Positions 46,331-58,655 of a DNA stretch of 64,000 bases are shown here, piece by piece (positions within the stretch are counted from its first letter, which is position 1; the number at the start of each line of letters is the position of its first letter). The notes beneath the pieces were generated by a model. That model searched no databases. It saw only the letters and a list, made by a program, of their open reading frames with translations, and was not told the origin of the DNA. The position numbers and the translations under genes were made by a program. The DNA comes from Anthoceros angustus (taxonomy: Eukaryota > Streptophyta > Anthocerotopsida > Anthocerotales > Anthocerotaceae): positions 496,001-560,000 of the forward strand of contig MU008160.1 of the NCBI GenBank assembly GCA_010909165.1, written 5' to 3'.

Positions 46331-49300
46331 ATCAAAGCTCGCCATGTTTGGTTTGTCACATGTAAGGAGTTGAAATTCAAGATCCTCTCATCCGCAACCC
46401 GATGTGGCCTGGGCACAAGAGGTGTAGAAGGTGGTGGTCCGCTTTAAATGTCACCACCTTGCCCCTCGCTTCACGCTACTACCTTTCTCTTGGTCATCCT
46501 CGCACCGGGCGAGCCTGCCTTCAGGAACATGCACCTGGGCGCCTCTTGCTACCTTATGCCATGTATGACGGACATGTTGACGTATGCGGAGCTAGCTTCC
46601 GTCGGAAACCTAAATGGGCGTGGAGTGGTAGTTCGCACCACGAGGCGTGTGTTCATGTCTCCATCTTCGTGCACAACTAGAAATCCGTTGATGGCCATCA
46701 AGGATCCTTTGCAAAGGTTGGAGGCGGTGTCACCGCCTCATGGCGTGAGCGTAGCTGTCTCATGGCTATCCTCGTGGGGACTTGCTGCTCGGTGGCGAGG
46801 TGGTTCCTTCCACATGGTGCGGGCATGGTGTTCGTGACCACACACGGTATGGCGGGGTTCATTGTGAGGCCCGGATGTGAACACTTTTTGGCCCTATTCG
46901 CCTACCTACAAGTCCATGCCTGCGGCTAAAGTGTTTGTGGAATCCATAAGTCAAAACCGCCGCCTTCCGACTGTGTCTCATTTGTGGATCATTGCAGAAG
47001 TGTGTGCACATTATTGTTGCCTGGTGGTGGAAACCGACGATGGCCATTAAGGACAAGGGCTGCAATTCCAATGACGATGGCCATCGAGGATGATGGATGG
47101 GAGGTTGCTCTCCCTCGTCGCCATCAAGGACTGGTATGGAGGGCCGTCTTGGCTCTTGCTGCCTCTCGGGGCACGCGTCGGTGAGCAGGGACGGTTTATA
47201 CCTCACAATGTGGGGACATATGCCACCGTAATTAAACATTGGGATGGGAAAGTCCTTCATCCTTGATCACTACTTGTACTTCCCATGTCACGCAATAAAA
47301 CTCGATTTGCCTTGTCTTGGAATGGATGGGTATGGTTTGGTGCCCGTCCATACCGCTGACCGACATGACAAGTCACCCTTTGCGCACGCCACTCGAGTCA
47401 CGCAGCTGAAAGTGGAATAAATCATGTATGGTGATTGGTTTGAGTGCTATAGTCTATTGTCTCCTCCTCCCGGATGCACAAGGCAATCTTTGGTCATGGA
47501 AGACGATGATTAATGGTAAAATGCGAATGGGCGATTGAGAGCGGTGCGCCATGTGGGCAATATAATACATCATGAGTAACGACAACAGAACCAATGGGAC
47601 ATGAAACTTGCTCCCAAGTGCAAGGTTGTGGTCGAAAATTGTTGATTATGGGCAAGTAGCATGTGCACACCGCGTCCGCCAAGAGGAGTAAATGACAACC
47701 ACCGGGCCTTTGCAAACAAAGCTTTTCAAAATAGCAGCCTTGAATTCGGCCACCGGGACTCATGGCCCGCACCTTTCACGAGAGGGAAGCCATTGCCTTC
47801 AAAGATGGCACGAAGGTGGTGGACAACCGTTCGCAGGATGGGGAGTATGGCGAGGTGAAGCTTGCTAGGGGAGTCACGTGAAGGCGCGCGCGAACACCAT
47901 AGTTGGACGGCGCCACGAGCACGTATCCGGGTGGGGAGGATGAGGGGCCAAATGGCCTCGGGCTATCTCGCTCATCCACCGCACCCGGGGCGGTCTCCAT
48001 TCGGACATCGGCGGCGATGTGAAGAAGCGGCCTCGTCAAGACGGCAGAGAGGCGAGGGCGACATGGCCGAGCCCACTTGATTTTGACGACTTTGAGACGT
48101 GGAACCTCCAGCCCGACGGATGCGGAGTTGGAGCACGCGCGGGAAGTGAAGGAAATAGATGAAGAGCTATTACATTGGATGAGGTGGGTTTCGCACTCGC
48201 ACGGCAAGTGACGCCGGCAAAGTGTGCACACGCTCAAGTTTGAGCGGATGAGTGGGCATGGTGGACAAACGGGTAACACATGTGCACTGCATGCCGGCGT
48301 TCAAGCTTGAGACAAGGGAGGCAACCTTCGAGGACGGGCGGTGGCGTGATTGCTAGAAGGGAAAGGGTGGAAATCGTGGGGCGATAGTGGGGGTTCTGTG
48401 CCCCGAGTTCCTTCAGGTAAGATAGGGAGTGTATGAAAAGATCCTAGAGGTTCGTGCTATTGCAAGGAGAACAAGGAAATGACCATTTTGCTTAACGACA
48501 TTGAATTGAAGATGGATCCGATATGGTGGCCTTTCCGAGACGACGGAAGGAAGGGGTGGGAGGCAACGATGGTGCACGAGGTGGTGACATGGACGAGAGG
48601 CTATCAAGGAATGCAGATGGCGAAGGGGCTTGGGAGGAAGGAGGCCGAGGGGCGAGGGACAACGGACTTTGAATGGGGGAAAGACGATGAACAAGGAGCG
48701 GAAGTGGAGACGGTGGAGGCCTTGAGGAAGCATGTGAGGGAGGCAGCGGAGGGGAACCGAGTATGGATATATGGTGCCCGCGACACCACGATTGCCTAGG
48801 ATGGTGGAAGCCGATGCCCGGATTGGGGTCAATGGAGGCACGGCAACGAGGGTCAGGTCAAGCAAGTGGAAAAGAGGTGGAGGTGCCCGAGACCGCCAGT
48901 GACGGCCATGTATGGAGAGGGAGGCTGCTGGGATCGATGGAGTGATCACGCCGATGGAGGCAGGAACAAGGTGTGTGTGGAGGGCGAGTCGAGGGGGAGA
49001 GAGAGAGGGAGGGGGCAAGCAGGCCACCGATGGAGGCCGTGGGGACAGACGGGGGGACAGAACATGGACGCAGCAGAGGCAGGCAAGAGGACGATGTGCC
49101 TAATTTTGTGCTGATACATACCTTGTGCCTGGATGAGAGCATGGACTGTGATAGTGGAGCCCCAGCTTGAGGCAATGCCACTGTGATAAAGGGTGGAGGC
49201 CAAAGAGGAAAACGGGAGGAGGAGTAGAGGAGGCAGGTGGGCAAGTGACAAGGGCACGGGCATACCAAAGAAGGAGGACTAAGAGGAAAATGTCCAAAGA

Positions 49301-49380
49301 AGAAGGGAAGAAAAGAGGAGGGACTGAGGGAAGGTAAGGCAAATGGATGGCTGGAAACCCATTAACGCCGGATAACTCAT
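46331..49380. other. No gene seen; purine-rich from about 47.8 kb
   Basis: 46.4-47.7 kb is mixed sequence with short frames only. 47.8-49.35 kb is purine-rich on the plus strand and resembles 28-29.6 kb in composition, without clear tandem periodicity. Frames of 130-200 codons on the minus strand are low-complexity Pro/Ser/Leu products of that composition. Confidence 0.4.
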
Positions 49381-50084
49381 AACACGATAATTTTTGAAGG
49401 GGGATATATCAATTTCTTCGCCGAGACAAGACCCCTTGTCACGAAGAACACCTTCCTAGAATAAAAGATATGTGCCCTACTTTGATAATGCACACACCCT
49501 TTCTCGAGGTCATATCTTTGATAAAAGATGCACTTTCAAGTCTACACCCGAGAACCGGAGCATGAGGGTGTGGGCCCGCTTATGCTTTAGTAGAATGCAT
49601 AGAGGGCTGCCATTTTCATATGTTTATTACAAAAAACTTTTACTTTCAAGTGGTGGAACACAATGAAAACAATCAGTACTAGCGGAGTCTCATTTAAGTG
49701 GTCGTGAGAACATTGCAACAAACAATGCTAAGGAGGAAGTGGTCATCGGCATCGACAATAGCCATTCAAGAGTGCGGCTGGCGACTCATCCATGCCTTGG
49801 CGGAGTCAAGTACCACGCCATATTAGGAGGCGGTCCATATCCTCCGCCTCGAAGTTGTCGTTCTCCTCCATTGCTTGCTCGTCTTCAATAGTATCATTCT
49901 TGGGCCAGTCCGGTGTCGGCGCCACCTGACATCTAGGGTCTGTGACCCTCATCCAAAAGGTCGCCCGGTCGTGGTCTTCAACCGGCACTCAATGCAACCA
50001 CTTGGGCTTTAAAAGGCAACGCGTCCTTAAAATGAACAAGTTAGTTGCCCATGCGCCCATGCAAGCATCCTTAAAATCAACAAA
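49381..50084. other. No gene seen
   Basis: Unremarkable sequence. A short direct repeat, ccttaaaatgaacaa / ccttaaaatcaacaa, lies at 50021 and 50069, just before the SINE-like element. Confidence 0.4.
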
Positions 50085-50175
50085 ATTGAACTGAGGAGGC
50101 ACGAGGTTTGAACACGAAACCTATTCGTTACTACACTTATTTCCCAAACACTAGACCAACAGTCCATGGTTGAGA
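50085..50175 (-). repeat. tRNA-derived SINE-like element (pol III boxes)
   Basis: On the minus strand tggtctagtgtttggg (about 50,143-50,158) matches a pol III A box. About 44 nt downstream gtgttcaaacctcgtg (50,100-50,115) matches a B box with its flanking T-stem. The order and spacing fit a tRNA-like head. The flanks do not form a proper acceptor stem, so a SINE or decayed tRNA pseudogene is more likely than a working tRNA gene. Confidence 0.5.
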
Positions 50176-50214
50176 TACTCTTGAGGCGCTAAATATTTAT
50201 TTTTAAGACAGCCT

Positions 50215-50560
50215 AGGAGGAGGCGCCCATGGCAGGCATGCGTGTGCTGGGGAGGCGCCGGCCAGCCGGCACCATGGGGCATGGGCGTGTTGGCGTGGCC
50301 CCCAGCAGTGTGCTAGGGGCGGCCGGCGCCCCGGGGTGTGCTAGGAGGCGCCGGCCGCGCCATAGGCGGTGTGCTAGGGAGGCGCCGGCCGGCCATGCCC
50401 ATGGGCGGGGCGTGTTGGCGCGGGCCGGCCCCGCCATAAGGTGTGCTAGGGAGGCGCCGGCGGCGCCCATGGGCGGGTGCTAGGGAGGCGCGGCGGCCGG
50501 CGCCATGAGCGAGGCATCTTTGGGGAGGCGCCGGTCGGCCGGCGCCTCCTGCCCATCCTC
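50215..50560. repeat. GC-rich minisatellite
   Basis: About eight imperfect units of 35-50 bp built from gtgctagggaggcgccggcc and gcgcccatgggcggg. The ggcgccggccggcgcc core is itself palindromic. Unit length varies by small indels. Confidence 0.85.
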
Positions 50561-52443
50561 ATGCATCTGGGTGAAGCTAGGGGGACAAGAAGGGCAGCGG
50601 GGTATCCTATCACCGATGGAAGGTGTGGCCCATTTGCGGGAAGGGTTAAAAGATTTGCATCCATAGGTGGTTGAAGAGTATAAGTGGTGGGAAGCCTTTG
50701 GACGGAAGGAGATTGCTATCGTTGTGGAGAATAACATTGGGCTAGTGCTACAGGTCCTTGGAAGTGGTTTTCACGTGCGAGAAGTGGATCATCTGACTGA
50801 CCACTTCAAGTGCGGATGAAGCTTTGCTAGATGAGGCATTATTGAGGACCTCCACGGCGTGATATGTATTTGGGGCATATCAAAATGCGGGAAGGCAAGC
50901 TGCGGAAATGGCGGATGAATGGGGACATACAATCCGAGAGGATGTTTACGGCGTCTTGGTGCACGGACATGCAGGCCATTACGGATTGGGGAGGTCATTG
51001 CGTGAAGCTAAGCGCACCACGACCTCACTTTCTTATCCACTAGTATCGGACCGAGCACATAGATGCGTATGAAGGAGATATGTGCGAGGAACACATGGTG
51101 GACCCATACGGTCCAATCTTAGGAAAAAGGGAATAAGATCCATTACCTAAAAACATACGGAGGTATTTGTAGATGAAACGGTCATCTGTATTATGGGTTT
51201 GTGTTGAGCGGCATCATCTGTGTCACGGTGGACAAAAAGCGATAAGGGATAAGCTCTGCGAGTTGCGTGGCTTCATACAACTGCGGTGAAAGTGTCGCTG
51301 AAGATAGTGATGACAATGGAGGAGGTGGACCAAGTGATGGCGATGGATTGAACTACGGGGATGAGTGGCGAAATCTCGTTTTCGGGGTCCCGAGTTAATG
51401 TTGTAAGTCCGTTCTTGATGTTTTACGTAGGAAATACTGTGTAGCTTTTGTGGTGTCATAACAAAACCACATTTCCATCAAAGCGAGTTCTGATCGTCCC
51501 TGCGAGCGGCCTTCCTCACCGTTCCTACTTTGCATCATTCCCTAGGTTCGAGTTTCGACCACCATTCGACACAAACATTCTTTGGATGGAAGTAGTAACT
51601 TGGTGACACCACTTTTTGAGTTGTTTTCGCAATGCCTTCAAAATCTTTTAGGGCCCATCAAGAAACCCCCTTTGAGATTATTTTGGAAAACCCCCTTAGA
51701 TTATTATTCACCCCTTCAAAATTATCGTGTTTCATGGCCGCCATGCTGGTTTGTATGTGTAATGTGTAGCCTGCTGATGAAAGCGGAGGAAGCGGAATGG
51801 CAAAACTGCCTCAACAAACGCAAGTGGGAGGGAAAAGAAAATTGTAATTGAAGCGGGAGGGCGAAGTTTCGTAGGTGCATACGATGTAGCATGGCCGGGA
51901 AGTGCTTACTATGGAGGCGGAAAAGCATAAGCACGCGATACCAAATCTCCTCCGTGACAAAGACAATCTTGTAGGGGCATAACCTCACGGTGATACGTCA
52001 CATAAGGTGATAGGTGGGGACATATCTTCTTAATATGCATGGCGGGAAGCCGGCTAGCTAGTTGGCGATGGGAAGGACAAACCATAGCCAAAGATGCTAT
52101 AAAGTAGGGGTATAAAGGGTCCGTCATTGTATTTACACATATAGTAAATACAAAATATCGTATACCATAATATGTATACGGACGATTATGTATAATACAC
52201 ATAATATACAAACTTATTTTATATGAAATTGAATACCAGAGCACTTAGAATAATACATTACATTTATCATCAGACTACATGCATAGTACAAGGATGTATT
52301 GATACAAGTATTTGTATATGGTCAGATGATTTAAATTGGTAACTACCAAGTAAAATGTGGTATTTCAAAGGGCAAAAGTAAAAAGGGCAATGGTGATGGG
52401 GAGGAGGTTCTGCACTCAAGCTCCAAAAGTGCCAAGACCTCTC
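50561..52443. other. Right part of the CACTA-like insert, no gene seen
   Basis: Mixed, then AT-rich toward 52.2 kb. Short frames only; no transposase motif was found on either strand. Confidence 0.4.
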
Positions 52444-55400
52444 TTGTAACACTTTAGATGTTGCAATCATGTTGCAATTTTGAGAGAGGCAAACACCTCT
52501 CACTTCATCTTAACATAATTGCAACACCATTGCAACATGATTGCAACAATGGTGGTATGGTTTCCAAGCCAAAGTGTAACAAAGGGCCCAAAGTGTTACA
52601 TGACCCCAATTGTAACATGAGTGTTACATCCAGGGGTCCAAATCTTAACATAAAGTGTAACATAGGGCGCTCCATTTCTAGTAGAGACTCTACTCTTCCT
52701 TAAACCAGTGATGAACTCCTTCCTATGTGGGCAAGCCCGATCCGTGGTCAGAGTTACGCAGTGTGAAACACAAGTGTTTCGTATTTCTTTTCCTCTCGGG
52801 AGAATCTGAATACTTGGGCTTTCTCGGGCCGCAGACTTACCAATTCGACTCTATCCTCAGCTCACCCGCAGTTGAGATGCTTGTACTTATTGCCACCGTA
52901 GTTGATAGCGGTTCTCATTGCATTAGCTGGTGTTTGATCCGTTTGTTCCACCGAGATCATTCTTCAGCCAACGAACTGCTCTGATCTTTCTCGCTTCGCC
53001 CAAGCGGGGCATGTCCAAGGTGAGTTGAAGAAAATTTATCGCAATAGTCTTGAACCGCTCCTAGTTGTTGTATCTTCAGGCGGTGATAAAAAGCTCCCTT
53101 GATTGAAAGTTCAAGAAGATCTGCCGAAGTGACGACCAGAGTAGATCGGCTTCCATTCCAATCTCCACCGCTCTCCTCTCGCCTCCACCACCGGTAGGCA
53201 TAGCCTTCAAGGACATAACACAAAAGCTGATTTTTGAAGATCGCCCCTTCTCGTCGCTGCCTGTTATTTGTCGAGCTTGTCCAACCAATCATGTACAGCT
53301 TGGGCATCCTTTTCATTGCCGTTGAATGTAGTCGTTCTGATCTTACGTTGTAATTCTTTGTCCAACTGTGCACGAGGTTTGAAGAGCGCTTCGTCCCCTT
53401 GTGACTCAATTCGCTCCTGGTACGCCTTGCCCTTCTGTGCCTCCCAGTGCTCATAGCGGAGGAGTTGCAGGCGTCTCACCAGTGCCTTGATGTCTTGGTT
53501 ATCACCTTCGCGGAGTAAGAGCTCGACTACCAACTTCCTAAGGTTCCCCTCCAGGCTCAGGTCCCTCCTTGGTCCCTTCAGTGCCTTCCTTCCTTCTCCC
53601 TTCTTGTGACTTTGTCCGTGGGCTTGCGGCGCATTTGTCTGGCAGTGTCTTGGAGGTGGATCGGGCGTCGCCAGTTAGAGGCGGTTGTGGGGATCGGTCC
53701 GTCTTGGGGGCAGGCGTGGGATCAGCAGGCGGCCCCATTCCAAGGCTTGGAGCACGCCACTCGGTCAGCGTTCAACCGCGTCGCCCTTCTTCCAGTAGCG
53801 ATTCTACCCCGGATTCGGACTCCTCCACAGCATCCGGTGTCCTGTGAAACGAGTTTGGACACGCCCTCAGCTCTCTCAAGCTCGGCGGCGCTCTTCTAAT
53901 CGACACCGGAGGAGCCTCTGCGTGTGATGCTACAGGCTTTGGTTGGGGCGGACTACGGGCGCATGCTCTGGAGCGACTCGTTTGGCGGGTGGGATTGAGG
54001 CCGTTCTTCTTCCTTGGTCGGCGTTTGCGTGGGAGTAGCTCGTTGCATATTCAAATTTGTGGCATCCTGCGCCTCAATGTTAACGTCTTGTAACACTTTA
54101 GATGTTACAATCATGTTGCAATTTTGAGAGAGGCAAAACCACCTCTCACTTCATCTTAACATAATTGCAACACCATTGCAACATGATTGCAACAACACGT
54201 GGTATGGTTTCCAAGCCAAAGTGTAACAAGGGGCCCAAAAAGTGTTACATGACCCCAAAATTGTAACATGAGTGTTACATCCAGGGGTCCAAATCTTAAC
54301 ATAAAGTGTAACATAGGGTGCCCATTTCTAGTAGGGGACTTACCCGTTTCCTTAAGCCAGGCGATGAACTCCTTCCTATGTGGGCAAGCCCGGGATCCGT
54401 GGTCTGTAGCCATGCAGGTGAAACACAAGTGTTTCTCATGGTATTTCTTTTTCTCCTCTTCTGTGAGAATCTTGAATACGGGCTTCTTCTGCTGCCTTCC
54501 ACTGACCCCATCTCGGCCTCGGCGCTCTGCATGTTGAGATGCTTGTATTTATTGCTCTGTAGTTGATAAGCGGTTCTCATTGCATCAGCCAGGGTGTTTG
54601 GATCCGTTTGGTTCACGTCAGCCCGGAGATCATTCTTCAGGCCGTCGATAAACCGTTCGATCTTCTGCTCTTCGTCCAAGCGGGGCATGTCCAGGGTGAG
54701 TTGAAGAAATTTATCGCAATAGTCTTGAACTGTTCCTAGTTGTTGTATCTTCAGGCGGTGATAAAGCTCCCTTCGATTGGTTGACGGGGAGGAAGTTCTG
54801 TGAGGATCGGCTTCTCAGTTCTCTCTCCCTGCCTCCACCACACAGGCATAGCCTTCCAAGGACATAACACAAAAGCTGGATTTTTGAAGATCGTCCTTCT
54901 CAGCGTCGCGTTCGGTATTTGTCGAGCTTGTCCAACCAATCATGTACGACTTGGGCATCCTTTTCATTGCCGTTGAATGTAGTAGATTCGATCTTCTGTT
55001 GTAATTCTTTGTCCAAGCTGTACGAGGTTTGAAGCGCCGTCCCTTGCGACTCAATTCGCTCTGATGCGCCTTGCCCATACATGCCTCCCGGTGCTCATAG
55101 CGGAGGAGTTGCGAGGCGTCTCACGATGTGATGTCTTGGTTATCACCTTCGCGGGGTAAGGCTCGACTACCAACTTCCTAAGGTTCCCCTCGACTCAGGG
55201 TCCCTCGGTCCCGCCGGTGAACCGGCCTCCTTCTCTCTCCGGCGGCTTTGTCCGTGGGCTTGCGGCGCGTGTGTCAGCCAGTGTGTGGATCGGGCGTCGC
55301 GTTAGAGGCGGTTGTGGGGATCCGTCGTCTTTGAGGGGGCGTGGGGATAGGCGTGGCTGTTCAAGGCTTGGAACACGCCACTCGGTGGCGTTCAACCCGC

Positions 55401-55730
55401 GTCTGCCCCTTCTTCAGTGATTCTGCAGTTCGGCTCGGCTCCTCCACGGTAGCATCCGGTGTCCACGAAACGAGTTTGGACCGCGCGAGCTCTCTCCAAG
55501 CTCGCGGTGCGCTCTTCCAATCGACACCGGAGAGCCTCTTGCAGGTGTGATGCTCCTGTGGCTTTGGCCGGCTGGACTACTGGCGCATGCTCGTGGAGCG
55601 ACTCGACTGGCCGTGGGATTACGGGGCCGTTCTTCTTCCTTGGTCGGCCGCGTTTGCGTGGGAGTAGCTCCGTTGCATATTCAGCTGTGACGTCCTGCGC
55701 CTCAATGTCGCTAACGTCTTCAGGTAACCG
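52444..55730. repeat. 1.64-kb tandem duplication spanning CACTA end and gag
   Basis: Copy 1 is 52,444 to about 54,085 and copy 2 is 54,086 to about 55,730. Each begins tcttgtaacactttagatgt, runs 245 bp through the CACTA terminus, then through gag. The junction near 54,085 joins gag sequence (aacgtctt) to CACTA sequence (tcttgtaac), sharing tctt. Confidence 0.85.
52690..54085 (-). pseudogene. gypsy gag, duplicated left copy, broken
   Basis: 53,264-53,533 keeps a good capsid-type segment (TTTFNGNEKDAQAVHDWLDK). 53,000-53,260 has the following capsid part in shifted frames. The zinc knuckle near 52,740-52,790 has lost its second cysteine through a small deletion (CFTLRNSDH in place of CFTCMATDH). 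Several frameshifts make it non-coding. Confidence 0.85.
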
Positions 55731-55838
55731 TACCACCGCCTCGGCCCGTGATTGTCGCCGATGTGCCTGCTTGCGTCTTCTCCTGACTTGTGTCTCCGTA
55801 TCCTCTGCAGGGACTAATCCAAGTCGCACCTCGATCAT
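54334..55838 (-). pseudogene. gypsy gag, right copy adjoining the 5' LTR, broken
   Basis: Likely start at 55838 (MIEVRLGLVPAEDTETQ). The N-terminal part includes an AT-hook-like RKRGRPRKKN. Then come the capsid segment (FNGNEKDAQVVHDWLDKLDK, about 54,900-54,980), the stretch DEEQKIERFIDGLKNDLRAD (about 54,630-54,680) and an intact CX2CX4HX4C knuckle (CFTCMATDHGSRAC, about 54,385-54,428). The frame then runs into the CACTA terminus. Frameshifts occur between these parts. Confidence 0.87.
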
Positions 55839-56019
55839 TCGGGGCGAGCGAGGTCAGCCTACCTCTACAGCATACTACGACCAATTCCATCTAGCGACTC
55901 TTGATCCTTTGCTGGAGAGATCCGCTCTCCACCTCTTGTGGTGAGATGTGATCGCTCATGGTTGGCCGTGCCACAGTTCAAGACAGCAATCTTGGTGCTT
56001 CGGTGTAGGCTCGTGCAAA

Positions 56020-56389
56020 TGCAACAATCCTCGGCTCGAGTGCGAGGTTGGGGCTGATGAGCCAGGAATGGCCTTTCATTCTTGTTTCTCGTGTACATAT
56101 AGGTCCTGGCCTCATTCATGCCAAGAACTCTTGGAGGTAACCGAATCGGGTTACTGTTTCGACCGTTTTACCTACGATTCTAATTTACGGGTATTTACCC
56201 ATATTAATCGACTATTTTCTAATTACTGGATAACGACCGGGGTTAGTTTGGGTTTTACCGTTTCTACCTGTTAGTAAGTCTGCTATTATACGGTCGAAGT
56301 GGCTCATGTCCATCCCGTTGGGTTGCTAGCACCACCACTAGCGAGCCGTAAGTTTGTATGGGTAATTTATCTCGGGTATTGCTGTGACA
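56020..56389 (-). repeat. 5' LTR of the gypsy element
   Basis: 370 bp, starting TGTCACAGC on the minus strand at 56389 and ending ...TTGCA at 56020. It is 61 bp shorter than the other LTR because of many small deletions. The two LTRs differ heavily, so the insertion is old or has decayed fast. Confidence 0.82.
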
Positions 56390-57599
56390 CCACACAAGTA
56401 AAACAATCAATCGCCATTGGACAACAACATGTATCATCCATGCCACACAACAACACATATTTCTAGATCGAATCGTGAAAACATCCAAAGATGTTCGAGG
56501 CAAACCTCCAAACGTTGCACTGCTAATGCACATAAACACCGGTCTATGAGATTAAGCTCCAAGACATGCACACAATACACCATGCCCAATCCAGTCACAC
56601 AAGTACAAAAAGTGATTACCAAATCTCGCAAGCGGGGTCTTCAACGACAAGCGAGGCACAAAAATAAAAGCGACTTATCGGACACTGCGCAAAAGTCAAC
56701 TTATAACGACTCTAAAGAGCTGTAAATCTGCCTTAATACTAAATCTTGCTAAGCATTAATAAGCAAAAGCTACTTAAATGAATACATCGCATCATATTCA
56801 AAGAGAATCAACTGCATAAAAATAAAAATATTGAAAGTTCACGAAGTTTCTTGACATACCAAGCAGTTCTCGAAGCTGTCCCTTAACTTGTAAGTGCGCA
56901 TCAAAAGCATGAGAAAGTAAGAACCTTGGCGACAAGCAGTAAAACTAAGTCACAACAACACTACATGTAGACAAACAAAGTAGAACTCACGAATCAAGTC
57001 AAGTAGGATCACATGAGAGAAGACAAGAAAAGCAGGCGACGGATGATAACACACAAACCAGAGGACAACAATGGAGCATATATAGGGGACACTTCCAACA
57101 AGCAAACAAAGGATTGAAAGCGAAGGAGAAATAAAGATACTATTATCACAAATGCATCGAATGAGCAGAACTCAGCTGGTGCAACACTCAAAAGCTCTAA
57201 GTCAAAGAGAGTTCTTGTTTTCATAAAAGGAACGAGGGAGGTCGTTTTCATAAAAACAGGCGACCACCATTGGCTTCAACAACAAACACGATGTACGAAC
57301 AACAATACGGACAAGAAAAGGCGGAGGCGTATCGGCAAAGACAAATCGGATAACAATTGAGCATCGAGACATCTTCTAGCAATATAGACAAGCACGCACG
57401 AGCAAAGAACAAGATCAACATCGGGGAAAGACACAAGCGCGATAAAGGCCAAGACCAGGGCGGTACACACTCGCGTAACATTGACATCAAAACCGCACAA
57501 AACAACAAGAGCCAAAACAATAGACAAGGAGGCAGCAAACAAGCGTAGCGCAAATGAACAACGATTTCAAAAGGGGCGATAGACATTAACCTTTAGCGA
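56390..57599. other. No gene seen
   Basis: AT-rich on average. Frames near 57,250-57,590 (minus) encode hydrophobic low-complexity peptides without family signature. Confidence 0.4.
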
Positions 57600-58125
57600 G
57601 CGAAACCTTGGTGTCAAAACACCTTGGCCTTGGACTAAGCAACAAAGGCCTTAGAAGCAAAGACCTTGACCTTGGCTGAGGAAACCTGGCCTTGAAAAAC
57701 AACCTTCAAAAGAGCAAAAGCGACCTTCGCCGAAACAAACAGCGAGACCTTGGCCTTGAGCGAGGCTCATAGGCCTTAGCCTTTGGAGAAGGCCTGAAAG
57801 AACGCTCAAAAAATTGAACAAAGGCCTAAGCCTAGTAGAGCCTAAACACCTTGGCCTTGGAAAGACAGCTACAAAAGAGGGCTTAGCCTTTGGAGCAGAG
57901 CCTGAAACAACCTTCGCCTGCGAAACTAGAACTAGACAGCTCCTAAGCCTTGGGAGCAAAGCCTGGATGGCCTTGGCCTACGAAGGCGACATGCGGAGGT
58001 GGCCTTGAACTGAGGCGGAATACCTTGGCCTGCGAAACTAAACACTGGACAAAACGCCTAAGCCTGCGGAGCAGAGGCTGGACCACTGAGCCTTGAGAAG
58101 GAAGAAAGCAAAAGATCTTGGGCTT
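57600..58125. repeat. Degenerate ccttggcct minisatellite
   Basis: Words such as accttggcct, ggccttagcc and cctaagcctt alternate with gcgaaac or gagcaaagcctg at irregular spacings of 30-60 bp, at least twelve times. It resembles the cttccttggcctttgg repeats at 20.3-20.5 kb only in the core word. Confidence 0.65.
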
Positions 58126-58403
58126 TGGAGAGACGCGTTTATATAGGCCACCCTAAACATTCTCTCCTCTGCGTGTGCGTTCTCTCTACTGGCATTTGAA
58201 TTAACGAACCTAAGATTAGGGGAATCCAAACCTATGGGTTCGCCATTTTCGCCTGTATACATTCAACCAAACCTAGGTTGATTCCAAACCTAGCCTAACG
58301 CACCAAACCTAATCTCCGAACCCGGCGGGCGTAAGCCGGCTTCTCAACCACGGGCCAGCCACACGTACCCAAGTGAACCATCTAGAACCCTAAGTTTTGA
58401 TGC

Positions 58404-58655
58404 TTAACGGCATACACATAGGGTTTCGTTCCGCCGCCCGCCGCCAGTGCTCTTCCTGAAGTCGATCTTGTGACCTTTGGCGGTCGGCATCGTTCTGATC
58501 GATGCCTTCGCAGTGTGTTCCAGTTTGGCGGTGTCCTCGGGGAGCTTCGCAATCGGCTCCACTTTCCCTTCATCTACGCACCACACGTACAGCGTCGATG
58601 GGCTTCTTTCTTGATCGCCTAGTCTACGGTTCGATCCCTCAATTGCATGTGTCAT
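58404..58655 (-). pseudogene. Protein-like fragment, unknown
   Basis: An 83-codon frame with balanced composition: VDEGKVEPIAKLPEDTAKLE, then KGHKIDFRKSTGGG. I do not recognise it. It overlaps the start of the tandem duplication beside it. It may be a captured exon. Confidence 0.25.

Larger units (their letters stand above)
42848..52686. mobile_element. CACTA (EnSpm)-like element, probably non-autonomous
   Basis: The left end reads ccttaccagaaaagggc. The right end, read inward on the minus strand, is ctctactagaaatggag. Both resemble the CACTA-family terminus cactaccagaaa. Subterminal zones at both ends are crowded with short gttgcaa, tgcaacatg and tgttacac words, as expected of transposase-binding subterminal repeats in this class. 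The trinucleotide aga flanks both ends if the right end is placed at 52684. The insertion splits gypsy gag from protease. I found no transposase domain inside, so it was probably mobilised in trans. Confidence 0.55.
39003..56389 (-). mobile_element. Ty3/gypsy LTR retrotransposon, decayed, with nested insertion and internal duplication
   Basis: Two related terminal repeats (39003-39433 and 56020-56389) bound gag and pol remnants, all on the minus strand. Order is 5' LTR, gag, protease, reverse transcriptase, RNase H, integrase, polypurine tract, 3' LTR, which is diagnostic for Ty3/gypsy. Removing the CACTA-like insert and the 1.64-kb duplication leaves about 5.9 kb, a normal size. Both LTRs start TGTCACA on the minus strand and end in ...CA. 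The flanking five bases (gacca left, ccaca right) are not identical, so no clean target-site duplication is claimed. The primer-binding site is not recognisable. Every domain is frameshifted, so it cannot encode its own mobility. Confidence 0.88.

Noticed and set aside
39003-56389. Target-site duplication of the gypsy element
   Set aside because: Flanking pentamers gacca and ccaca are not the same, so none is claimed.
58628-58645. ggttcgatccctc resembling a tRNA T-loop
   Set aside because: No A box, anticodon stem or acceptor stem upstream; it belongs to a tandem duplication.
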